Shown here: positions 1-10,400 of the stretch, in pieces
Numbering within the stretch: the first letter of the stretch is position 1
Layout of the letters: the number at the start of each line of letters is the position of its first letter
Assembly (NCBI GenBank): GCA_017524545.1
Contig: JAFXVN010000044.1
Coordinates: 1 to 64,000 of the forward strand
Direction: 5' to 3'
DNA from: Bacteroidaceae bacterium
GTDB lineage: Bacteria > Bacteroidota > Bacteroidia > Bacteroidales > Bacteroidaceae
Length of the DNA stretch: 64,000 bases
Position numbers and translations under genes: made by a program
Notes under the pieces: generated by a model
What the model saw: the letters and a program-made list of their open reading frames with translations, nothing else
The model's database searches: none
What the model was told of the DNA's origin: nothing

Positions 1-134
1 GATGGCTGTCTCCACACAAAAGATTTGGGCTTATAAAGTAATGGTGGAATAAAGGTCGGAGTCGGTCAGGCACGTACTCTCGTTGGTGGTGTCGATGAAG
101 GCATATTGCAAATCACGAGCCATGCCGCTCGGAT

Positions 135-208
135 TTGTTTCGCACGCTGAAACAAGTTGTTTCGCCTGCGAAACAAGGTGTTTCCGCTGTCGAAACAAAC
201 TGTTTCGC
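135..208. repeat. Alternating inverted-repeat array, about 22-base period
   Basis: GTTTCG (or GTTTCC) occurs at 137, 159, 180 and 202, and its complement-side partner GAAACAA at 149, 170 and 192. The array is thus a chain of small hairpins with a 21-22 base period, about two helical turns. It lies 170 bases before the first gene. The flanking bases 1-134 and 209-316 hold no gene that I can support; a minus-strand reading frame (31-237) crosses the array but matches nothing I recognise and may be a decayed gene end. Confidence 0.7.
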
Positions 209-316
209 CATGTTGCGTAATAGCGAACCACACACAAAATAATCTTACACCCTTACTTATCTTTGCGGATAAACATTATATTTTTTTAGCATTGCGCATG
301 TTTTTTGTCACATTTC

Positions 317-347
317 TTTGCTTGTAATGGATTATTTGCTACCTTTG
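317..347 (+). promoter_or_regulatory. Bacteroidota promoter for the BspA-like gene
   Basis: TTTG at 317-320 and TACCTTTG at 340-347 are separated by 19 bases, which fits the Bacteroidota -33/-7 consensus. The start codon follows 31 bases later. Confidence 0.7.
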
Positions 348-378
348 TAGGCAACATATCAATATTATTTCTTTCACT

Positions 379-3300
379 ATGGAAAAGAAAGAATACATAC
401 AACCGCAAACGCTTGCAGTCGCGCTGTCGCATGCAAGGACTTTGTTGCAGACATCCTATGACTTGGGAAACGCACGGAATGCCAGTGATAATGGCAATCC
501 GGTAATGGATGCCAAGGAACACAACAGTAACGACGTCAACCTTTGGGACAAGGCCTGGAGCCTGTTCATCGCGTTCCTCCTCCTGCCCCTATGGGCCATG
601 GCTGCCCCCGTTGAGGTGACAACAACCGCAGGCGGCCAGCTTCAAGAAAAACTTGTGGCTCAGAGCATCTCTCCCACCGATGTGGATACGCTGACCGTCA
701 CTGGCCCGCTCAACGGCACCGACATCGAGTACCTTCACCGTTACCTGACGAGCATCAAGGCGCTGTACCTCAGCAATGCCCAGATTGTCAACGGCGGCGA
801 CAGCTACCACCGCTGGACGGTGTCCGGCAGTACCGCCACGCAGTACGGCAACAGCAGCTTCAACACCGCCCTGAACACCGTGGGCAACTACATGTTCGCC
901 GACCTCCCCAAGCTCACGACCCTTGTGCTGCCCTCGGGTGTGACAGCCATCGGCGACTATGCCCTTGCCGACTGCCCTGCCCTCACCAGCCTTAGCATCC
1001 CCAACGGCGTGACCACCATCGGCAAATATGCTTTCAGTTATTACCGTTCCACTTCTTATGTCAATAAGCTGACGACACTGACGCTGCCCTCCAGCCTCAC
1101 TATGCTGGGCATCTATGCTTTCTCTTACACGAAGAGCCTGAAGCGCATCGAGATACCCGAAAATCTGACCACCATCCCCGAATACTGCTTCTACGAAAGT
1201 GGCGTTCAGGAAGTGGTGCTTCCCGATGGGTTGACCACCATTGGCAACTACGCTTTCAGCTATTCAGGTTTGCAGTCCCTCTCCCTGCCCTCCACACTCA
1301 CCACCTTGGGGGAAAACGCTTTCAGCTCTTGTTCCAGCCTCAGTGGTCCCCTTACTCTTCCTGCCGCATTGACCTCCCTGCCCACCTATGCATTTCAGTC
1401 TTGTACGAATCTCAACAATGTCACTTTCAGCGAAGGTTTGCAGACTATTGGCTCCCATGCCTTCTACGACTGTCGGCATTTGACAGCGGTACAACTGCCA
1501 TCCACGGTAACGACTATCGGCAGTAGGGCCTTCCAGCAGTGCTACCGTTTGGAGACGCTCGCCTTGCCATCTGGCCTGACATCCCTCGGCGTCAGTGCTT
1601 TTTACGAGTGTGACTCCCTTGCCTCCTTCACCTTTCCCGAAGCCATCACCACCGTCCCGGACAATATACTTTACAGCTGTGACAAACTCTCCTCCGTGAC
1701 GCTCGCCTCCGGCACCACCGCTATTGGCTCCTCTGCTTTCGATGGCTGCGCGAAAATCACGGCAATAGACCTCAGTCCCTACACGCAGCTCACGCGAATC
1801 AATTCCCAGGCTTTCGCACGTACTGGCCTCGTCAAGGTGGAACTTCCAAACCGCATCAAGTTGCAGGGCCAATACTGTTTCCAAAACTGCAAACAGCTCA
1901 AGAGCATCAACATCCCAACGGCAACCACGGAACTGCCGTCATATATCTTCTATGGCTGTTCCGCCCTGACCGATGTCACCCTGCACGATGGTGTCACCGA
2001 GATAGGTTACGATGCGTTCTCAAACTGTACATCGTTAGAAAGTATCGCCCTGCCCAGCGGCATCACCGACATCCAAGGTTCAGCCTTCACTAACTGCAGA
2101 AAGCTGCAGCTTGCCACCTTCCCTTCGTCGCTCAAAAACATCGGAAACTACGCCTTCCAAAATTGCAAAGCCCTCACACAAGCCAATCTGCCTGCCGGCA
2201 TTAAGAGCATTGGCACTCAGGCTTTCGATGGAAGCGGTGTGCGCGAAGCCTCCCTGCCCACGGGCATCACTACGCTCAATAGTCACGTTTTCTATAACTG
2301 CGATTCGCTGCGCACCGTCACATGGCCTGCCGACCAGACCAGGGTGCCACAGTGTATGTTCCAAAGTTGCGACAGCCTCAAGACCATTGTTCTCCCCGAT
2401 GCTGTGACGACTATCGATGGCCATGCCTTCTATGGCTGCAAGGGTCTCGGCAACGACTTCCACTTCCCCGCTTCCCTGACCAGCATCGGCGGTTCCGCCT
2501 TCTGCAATACAACCGGGCTTACGGACATAGAGCTCCCCGCCTCGTTAACATCCATCGGCAGTAACGCCTTCGAAGGCTCAGGTCTCACGCACATCGAGAT
2601 TCCCGACAACGTCACCTCTCTCGGCGGGTCTGCCTTTCAGTACTGCGACAGCCTCCGCACTGCCGAGCTCGGGCGTAAAATGAAATATGACGGCAACAGC
2701 TACTTCGACTATTTCTATAGTTGTGATAGCCTGAAGCGGCTGCGCATCTTCGCCGGTACGCCACCCACCCTCAACAGCAATAGCTATATCAGCGCCTATT
2801 ATAAGAAATGCACCCTCGAAGTGCCTGCCGGCGTTGATGATCTCTACCGCGCCGCCAACTACTGGAAGGACTTCAAGGAAATCCGCACCTTCCTCACTGG
2901 CGACAAGCTGCATGCCACCGACTACGCCATCCTGCAGGCCCTCTACGAGCAGTGGGACGGTGCCAACTGGACGCACCCCTGGGACCTCACCACAGACGAC
3001 CGCTTTGTGGACAAGTGGCATGGCGTGACCTTCAACGGGGACCACATCGCCACCCTCAACCTTGAGGGCTGCAACCTGCACGGTTCCCTGACACAGACTG
3101 TCTTCGAGCTGCCTGCGCTCACCTCACTCAATCTGGGCAACAACTACCTGACGGGGCAGCTTGATACCATACTGGTCAGCGACTACTCCAACAGCACGCT
3201 GACGAGCATAAAGCTCAATGCCAACGAGCTCGAAGGCGACCTGTCGCCCTTTGCCACCAAGTTCAGCGCCCTCACCTATCTCAATGTCGCCCACAACCGG

Positions 3301-4437
3301 CTGACCGCCATCTCGTCGCCCATCTCCAGGACGACGTTGACAAGTGTAGGCTCCAACCTGTACTACCACCGCCAGTTCTGCGACAACAAGACGAAGCTGC
3401 CCTTCGTCAGCGAGGACTACCCTGCCAAACAGGTGCATTTTGGCGAAGACCTTGGCATTACATGGAACTCGTTGCAGACCTATCAGCACAGTGACCAGAA
3501 CTACAGCCGCAGCATAACTTCGCTCTATCACATCTATTATTATAACAACAGCTTATGGACCTATGAATCCCCCTATTCCTTCTACACATACAGCAACAAC
3601 AAGTGGGCACCTTCGACGAGCAGAGTACTCTATCCCCTGCGCGACGAACCGATGCTTCTCTCGCCGTCAACCAACACCGATTACCAGACAACCGTCGTCG
3701 TCCAGTTCAGTTGGGACGATGGCGACGTGAACGCTGACCTCACCGTCGATGTGCTCGACTTGCAGCATGTGGTCAGCTTTGCCGCTTCGGGCGACAAGCT
3801 CAGCGGGAAGGTTTTTAACTTCACGGCAGCCGATGCCGTAACCGACGGGATTATCGACGTGCGCGACATCGTGAAGACCGTCGATGCCATCCTCGACTTC
3901 GAGGAAGAGGCTTCGCCTGCAGCCGTGCGCCCATACATATTATATAATAAGCGCGTGCGCGCGAGCGAAGCAGCACAGTCCAACATCGTTGCCATCGAAG
4001 GCGACTGCCTGCGCCTGGCCAACACCGATGCGGTGGCTGCCCTGCAGCTGACCATCGCCGGACAGCGTGCCGACGACCTCATGCTGGCACCCGACTTGCG
4101 CGGCTTCGCCCTGTCGAAGCGTCAGGTGGGCAGCGACACCCGCGTGGTCATCTATAACCTCAGTGGTCGCACCATAGCGGCTGGCGAGCACGACCTGCTC
4201 ATGGGCCTCGACGCACAGGCTGTCATTGCCGATGCCCGCCTCACGGACACCGAGGCCAACTACCTCCCTGCCATCGTCTGCGACGATGCAACACCTCTCC
4301 AGACCATCGAGGGAGGCTTCACCACCGATGCCGACATCTTCGACCTCAGCGGCCGGCGCATCCCAAGCCTCGAAACCGCCCCCGCCGGCATCTATGTCAT
4401 CAAGAAAGGGAATAAACAGTTCAAGGTAAGAAAATAA
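379..4437 (+). CDS. BspA-like leucine-rich-repeat surface protein with dockerin-like module
   Basis: A 1,352-residue exported protein. Residues 1-57 look like a free-standing class of short Bacteroidales peptides (M-KK-Y-x-P start, DAKEHNSNDVNLWD end) rather than a signal peptide; the hydrophobic export segment follows at about 58-77 (ending LPLWAMAAP). Residues about 170-790 hold more than 25 LRR_5/BspA repeats (pattern I-x-x-x-A-F-x-x-C-x-x-L-x-x-V-x-L-P). Residues about 887-980 carry plant-type LRRs (LNLEGCNLHG, LNLGNNYLTG). Residues about 1112-1174 contain two dockerin-like calcium motifs (GDVNADLTVDVLDL and AVTDGIIDVRDI). The C-terminus (FDLSGRRI...GIYVIKKGNKQFKVRK) resembles a type IX secretion sorting tail. 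BspA-family proteins are surface adhesins; the ligand is unknown. It probably forms a pair with the next gene, 14 bases downstream. An internal start at codon 43 (Met) is possible. Confidence 0.85.
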   Translation: MEKKEYIQPQTLAVALSHARTLLQTSYDLGNARNASDNGNPVMDAKEHNSNDVNLWDKAWSLFIAFLLLPLWAMAAPVEVTTTAGGQLQEKLVAQSISPTDVDTLTVTGPLNGTDIEYLHRYLTSIKALYLSNAQIVNGGDSYHRWTVSGSTATQYGNSSFNTALNTVGNYMFADLPKLTTLVLPSGVTAIGDYALADCPALTSLSIPNGVTTIGKYAFSYYRSTSYVNKLTTLTLPSSLTMLGIYAFSYTKSLKRIEIPENLTTIPEYCFYESGVQEVVLPDGLTTIGNYAFSYSGLQSLSLPSTLTTLGENAFSSCSSLSGPLTLPAALTSLPTYAFQSCTNLNNVTFSEGLQTIGSHAFYDCRHLTAVQLPSTVTTIGSRAFQQCYRLETLALPSGLTSLGVSAFYECDSLASFTFPEAITTVPDNILYSCDKLSSVTLASGTTAIGSSAFDGCAKITAIDLSPYTQLTRINSQAFARTGLVKVELPNRIKLQGQYCFQNCKQLKSINIPTATTELPSYIFYGCSALTDVTLHDGVTEIGYDAFSNCTSLESIALPSGITDIQGSAFTNCRKLQLATFPSSLKNIGNYAFQNCKALTQANLPAGIKSIGTQAFDGSGVREASLPTGITTLNSHVFYNCDSLRTVTWPADQTRVPQCMFQSCDSLKTIVLPDAVTTIDGHAFYGCKGLGNDFHFPASLTSIGGSAFCNTTGLTDIELPASLTSIGSNAFEGSGLTHIEIPDNVTSLGGSAFQYCDSLRTAELGRKMKYDGNSYFDYFYSCDSLKRLRIFAGTPPTLNSNSYISAYYKKCTLEVPAGVDDLYRAANYWKDFKEIRTFLTGDKLHATDYAILQALYEQWDGANWTHPWDLTTDDRFVDKWHGVTFNGDHIATLNLEGCNLHGSLTQTVFELPALTSLNLGNNYLTGQLDTILVSDYSNSTLTSIKLNANELEGDLSPFATKFSALTYLNVAHNRLTAISSPISRTTLTSVGSNLYYHRQFCDNKTKLPFVSEDYPAKQVHFGEDLGITWNSLQTYQHSDQNYSRSITSLYHIYYYNNSLWTYESPYSFYTYSNNKWAPSTSRVLYPLRDEPMLLSPSTNTDYQTTVVVQFSWDDGDVNADLTVDVLDLQHVVSFAASGDKLSGKVFNFTAADAVTDGIIDVRDIVKTVDAILDFEEEASPAAVRPYILYNKRVRASEAAQSNIVAIEGDCLRLANTDAVAALQLTIAGQRADDLMLAPDLRGFALSKRQVGSDTRVVIYNLSGRTIAAGEHDLLMGLDAQAVIADARLTDTEANYLPAIVCDDATPLQTIEGGFTTDADIFDLSGRRIPSLETAPAGIYVIKKGNKQFKVRK
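3939..3948. repeat. ATTATATAAT palindrome inside the coding sequence
   Basis: This AT-rich palindrome, preceded by CATAC and followed by AAGCGCGTGCGC, lies in the GC-rich end of the BspA-like gene and is translated as part of PYILYNKRVRAS. The same kind of block, including the GTGCGCG run, occurs before dnaA at 13909-13935. It looks like a coding-region copy of that repeat. Confidence 0.5.
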
Positions 4438-4451
4438 AAACAACAGCCGCT

Positions 4452-7400
4452 ATGAATACGATAAAGAACTATATACTAAGCCTTTTGCTTTTGTTTGGCA
4501 CGAGTGCTATGGCACAGACCAACGTGTTGCGCATCGGCGATGTGACGTACCCTGCCGGGCGGACAGCTGCCATTCCCATCGCCTTGGAGAACCAGAGCGA
4601 CATCGTTGGCGTGCAGTTCGAAATCCTTACGCCTTACGAACTGAAAGCCTTTGAGGACGAATCGCTGGTCAGCCTGAACAAGTCACGCGCCATCGACTAC
4701 CAGGCCAGCGTCACCTCAAAAAGTAATCAGTCGTATCAGGGAAAGACGTATCGGCACTATCGTGTCATCCTCTATTCTCCCACAAACACCACCATCAGCG
4801 GCAGCTCTGGCACACTGCTCACCCTGCAGCTCGACCTGCCAGACAATTTGGAGAATGGAACAGAACTGCCCGTTGCCTTCTATGAATATAAAAGTTCGAC
4901 CTACACTAGTACGCGTGCCGAAGTCATCCTCACAGACCGCAGCGGCAGCAACGTCGTGTCCGGCTTCACGGGCGGCACCATCACCGTAGAGGTTGTGCCG
5001 CGCCCCGACCTCGTGCCGACGGATGTAGCTGTCAGTCAGACACTGGCCAGCCCAGGCGACAAACTCGACTTCTCATGGAGCGTCACCAACCAGGGCGACT
5101 CTGTCACCGGCGCAGGATGGACAGAGAAAATCTTCCTTGAGAACGAGCAGACGAAGACGCGCGTCTATGTCGGCACCACTGCCTATGAGAGCAAGCTGGC
5201 CGTAGATGCTACCGTGTCGCGCAACGTCAGCCTGAACCTCAGCGACTACCCGGGTGTGAGCGGCGCCTGCCGACCTGTGGTGCAAATCATCCCTGCCGCC
5301 AATTGCGGAGAAATCCTCGTTGACCAAAGCAACAACACCGCCGCCGCTGCCTCCTACAGCCTAAACGTGCGGAAGTTCTTCACGCTCACAGCCTACAAGA
5401 ATCCCATCCCCGAGGGCAGCACCCAGGGTTATGCATGTGAGCTGCGACGCACAGGCGACCTCAGCCTTGCGCAGACTTTCAACGTCACCACCCGCGATGC
5501 CTCCGACGACACAGACCGCCTGAAGGTCAATGCCGACGGCAGCGGCACGGTTCGCTTCGACCAGAACGTGTCGAAAGTCACCTTCTACATCTATCCCATC
5601 GACAACGACGATGTGAACGTGGATTCCCGCGTAGCCATCGTTGTCAACGAGAGTCTGAACAACGGCTACAACTGCATTACCGACACAGTCACTCTGGAGG
5701 ACGACGACCTCGTGCCTCTGACCTTGGCTCTCGACAAGAGCGAGTACAACGAGGGCGAGGTGATACACGTCACTGCCACCGTGCCCGCGCACTACTATCC
5801 GGGCGACATCAGCGTCTATCTCACCATCGAGCAGTCCAAGCGCTTCAAGCTGCCACAGCGCCTCGTCATTCCCGACGGCGAGACCTCCGGCACCGCCAGC
5901 ATCCTCATTCAGGACGACAACACGCCAGCCAACCCGGAGAGCATCAAGCTCACCGCATCGGCCGACGGCCACCAGAAGGCCGAGAAGGTCTTTATCCTCA
6001 ACGACGACGATACGCCCGCCATCTCGATGACGCTCTCCCCGACCACCGTCAGCGAGGCGGCAGGCCCGCAGGCCATCATCGGCACCATCACCCGCACAGG
6101 TGTTACCAACAACAAGATAACCGTCAAGCTGACCGACGACGGCGATGACGACCTCTACTACACGACCTCCACCATGACTATGCCCGCTGGCACCACCAGC
6201 GTGAAGTTTACCCTCGGCGTGCGCGACAATCAGGAGGTGGATGGCGACCGCACCGTCAACGTCAAGGCCGGTGTCTATCTGACCAACTGTAACTGCGATG
6301 CCATCGGCGACAAGCAGGCCAATGTGACAGTGCCTGTCACCATCACCGACAACGACGGCCCAGCCCTCAGCGTCACCACCTCGAAGACCACCATCGTCGA
6401 GGGCGACGAGACGGGCTGCAACATCACTGTCACCCGCAATACCTCGACGGCACAGGCTCTCAGTGTCATCCTCTCGACCGATGCCGCCGATGTTGAATAC
6501 ACGACCAACGCCACCATCCCGGCAGGGCAGGCGAGTGTTACGGTGCCTTTCCGTGCCCTGTCAAACCTGACGGAGGAGGGCGACCGCACTGTGACCGTCA
6601 CCGCATCGGCCACCGACTTCAGCAGCGGCGCGGCTTGGCTCCTCATCAGCGACCGCACCCTGCCCGATGCTGTCATCACGGGCATCAGCCTTGCGGACGA
6701 GACCATCCTGGCCGGTGGCAGCACGACACTCTCGCTGCAGATTGCCAACCAAGGCGCAGGCACCCTGTCCGCCAAGACCGAGATTAAGGTGATGAAGGGC
6801 GAAGAGACTATCACCACCTTCACTCTGGGCAAGGAGCTGGCGCGAGGCGCCACCACAACGGAGACGATTCCGTTCACCGCTACCGACGTGCCGGGCATTT
6901 TCGCCATTACCGCCATTGTCAACCCCGAGCGGATGCAGCCCGAACTCCTCTACATCAACAACACCTCGGACGAGGCATCCATAGAGATACAATCGCTCTA
7001 TAGCTTCACCGCTGCTGCCGACAAGAGCATCTATAATGAGGGCGACACGGTGACAATCACCGGCACCGTCACGAGCAACAGTGGCGGTAGCGTCAGCAAT
7101 CTGGATGTGGAGCCGTACATCATCTACTATGGCCAACGCATCGACCTCAGCGCACAGACCGATGCGGAAGGTCGTTACTCGGTCAAATACAAATTGCCGT
7201 GGGGCTACCGTGGCAACTTCTCCTTCGGAGCCTGCAACCCGCAGGAGGGACAGACCGATGCGGCTGGGACGTTCAAGGTCTATGGCTTCGAGCGTGTCAA
7301 TCAGGATCGCATCAGGCACCAGCTCTACAAGGACGAAGCCTATGAGGGCACCATAGAGATACAGAACCTGACCAGTCTTGCCCTGCACAACATTCACGCC

Positions 7401-10400
7401 TCCTTCTCCGGCGCGACAGACCTCTACGATGTCGAAATGAGCACTGTGGAGGAACTGGAAGGTCTCGGTACAGCCACCCTCACCTACCGTATCACGCCAG
7501 TTGAGGCCAGCGAGGGCCCGCAGTGGGACAAGCTCACCGTCACCCTGAGTAGTGACGAAGAGGCGCACATAGAGTTTGTGATGTATAACTTTGCTAATGT
7601 GCGCTATGCCAACATCAAGCCCGACGTGACCAGCATCAACACCACCGTCACCAAGGGCACCGTGCGCACCTATCCTGTGCAGGTGGTGAACACGGGCATG
7701 ACGGCTTCGGGCAAACTGGTGGTCGATCTGCCCAAGGCAATGAGCGAGTTCATCAGCCTGGCTACGCCAGTCGAGATGCCATCGTTGGAGCCGGGCGACA
7801 CGACAACGGTGATGCTGCGCTTCAACCCGGGCGACTTGGACGTGAACATCATTCAGAAGGGTTCCATTGCCGTCAACTGCGAGAACGGCAGCGGCTTCAA
7901 CGTCTGGTTCAATGTGAAGGTGGTCAGCGAATCGACGGGTTCGCTCCTTGTCCGTGTGCGGGACGAGAACACCATCTACGGCAACAGTAAGGGCGAAAAG
8001 CCATACGTGGAAGGTGCCAGCGTGCAGCTGCGCGACTACAACACGGGTGCACTTGTGGCTTCCGGCACCTCGACGCAGGAGGGCATATTGTTCGACGATG
8101 TCAACGAGGGCTACTACCAGCTCTATGTCACGGCAGACAAGCACGACTCCTATCGGGCAAATGTGCTCGTCAATCCGGGTGAACAGACCACGCACTTGGC
8201 TTTCTGCTCCTATCAGGCCGTGAGCGTCTCATGGGATGTGGTGGAAACCAGCGTCGAGGACGAGTACGAGATTGTCACCAGCCTGACCTATGAGACGCAT
8301 GTGCCGGTGCCTGTTGTCCGCATGACGGTGTCACCCAAAATCGTTCCGTACGACCTGCTGGAGAACGGGCAATCCACAATGTTCAACGTCGTGCTGCGCA
8401 ACGACGGTCTTATTGATGCCCTGGATGTGAATGTCTATATGCCAAGCGAAGAGGGCCTTACCTTCACCCCGCTTGTGATGCATCAGGGCTTAACCCTCGG
8501 TCCGGAGCAGAGCTATATCGTACCCATCCGCGTCACCCGAACCCAACCAAGTTCCAGCAGTAGGCGACGCTCTGGCAGCAGTAGCTGTTCCATAGCGATG
8601 GATGGCGACTATAGCTGGTTCCCTTGCGAATCGGATTTTGGCCTTCAGTCCGCATTTATGATGGATGTCTTCATGGCAGCTGCCAGCGCCTTTGGTGGCA
8701 GCAGCTGCGGTGGCGGCGGTGGTGGCGGCAGCTCTTCCAGTGGCGACGGTGGCAGCAGCAGTAGCGGCGGCGGCGGTGGTGGCGGCGGCTCTTCCAGTGG
8801 CGGCGGCGGACTTGGTGGCGGCGGCGGTGGCGGCAGCTTATGCCCCTACTTGGATTATGCGCCTGATCCTATTCCCTTCGCCGACTGCGGAAAAACCTTT
8901 ACAGGTACTGGGTCTACAGGTGATGCCGCCTCATGTGCTTCCCCGATGGCTGAGGGTATTTATAAACATTCAAGGAAAAGTAGAAGAAATAGTATCAGTG
9001 CTATAGTAGATTACACTGCTCAGTCGTCACAGCGTAAAGCTTCTGTGATACCTGCTTTGATTCAGAGCTACGCCCAAAAGGCAGAACTCTATTATACTTA
9101 TCTTAAAACCTTCTTCGACCAGCTTGGCGAATACACGGGTGTGGATTCGATGGCTTTGCACTATAACGATGAAATCAACACGGCACTGAAACTCATTGAC
9201 GGCCGATTGGAGGAGGAGCACGAGAATGGCACACTCTACGACTGGCAGCTTGCAGCTCTGGCCGACGCACTCGTTCGCTATATGCCGAGTCAACGCCACA
9301 TCTACTATGACTTCGATCTGACGCAATACGTTGAACGACGGCAGAATTCCTACCGCATCCAAGACGGCTTGGCACCTTCCAACGATAATCACGAACATCA
9401 GAACGTGTATGAGACTTTAGCAGATCGTCGCGACTTCTGCACGCAGGAATTGGTGAATATGGGCTTCATCGATTGGAAAGAACTCGTCGCAAGCGCTAAT
9501 GAGGACATTCTGGAGTTCTATAACGGAGCGTCCAACAACCTCTGCGCTACTGTTCGGTTAGAGATAGAACAGAAACTGGTGCTGACGCGCCAGGCTTTCC
9601 GAGGCACGCTTACCATCGAGAACAGCACCTACGAGACACTGGAGGATGTTGACCTCGATGTGACCGTGACCGACCTGCTCGGTCAGGAGGCTACAAGCCA
9701 TGAGTTCCAGATTAACTTCGAGAGCATCGAAGGCTTCGAGGGCAGTCTGGAAGGCCCCTGGACGCTCGCTCCGAAGAGCAAGGGCGTGGCAACCATCCTC
9801 TTTATCCCCACCAAGTATGCCGCCCCGGAAACGCTGACGACCTACAGCTTCGGCGGTTCGCTCTCCTTCTCGAACGACGGCATGGAGCAGCGGCGTATGC
9901 TCGCACCTGTCTCGCTGCAGGTGAAGCCCTCGCCCGAACTGGATCTGACCTACTTCGTGCAGCGCGACATCTACGGCGACGACCCGCTGACGGGGGATGT
10001 GGTGGAGCCCATCGTCCCGGCTGAGTTCTCCGTGCTCATCCACAACAAGGGCAACGGCGATGCCTCCAATGTGCGCATGATAACAAAACAGCCGAAAATC
10101 GTGGAGAACGAGAAGGGCCTGATGGTGGATTTCTCCATCATCAGCTCCAGCCTCAATGGTGGCGAGAAGGTGATGGCTTTGGACGACGACATCGCCACGC
10201 AATTCGGAGACATCAAGGCCGGCACATGCAGCTATGCCACATGGGACTTGACAAGCACCCTGCTGGGACACTTCGTGGAATACGATGTGCAGGCTACGCA
10301 TGTGACCAGCTACGGCAATCCCGACCTCTCGCTGCTCGACCAGGTGACCATCCACGAGCTTATCCATAGCGTGAATGCCACGCTGGGCGATGTGACCTAC

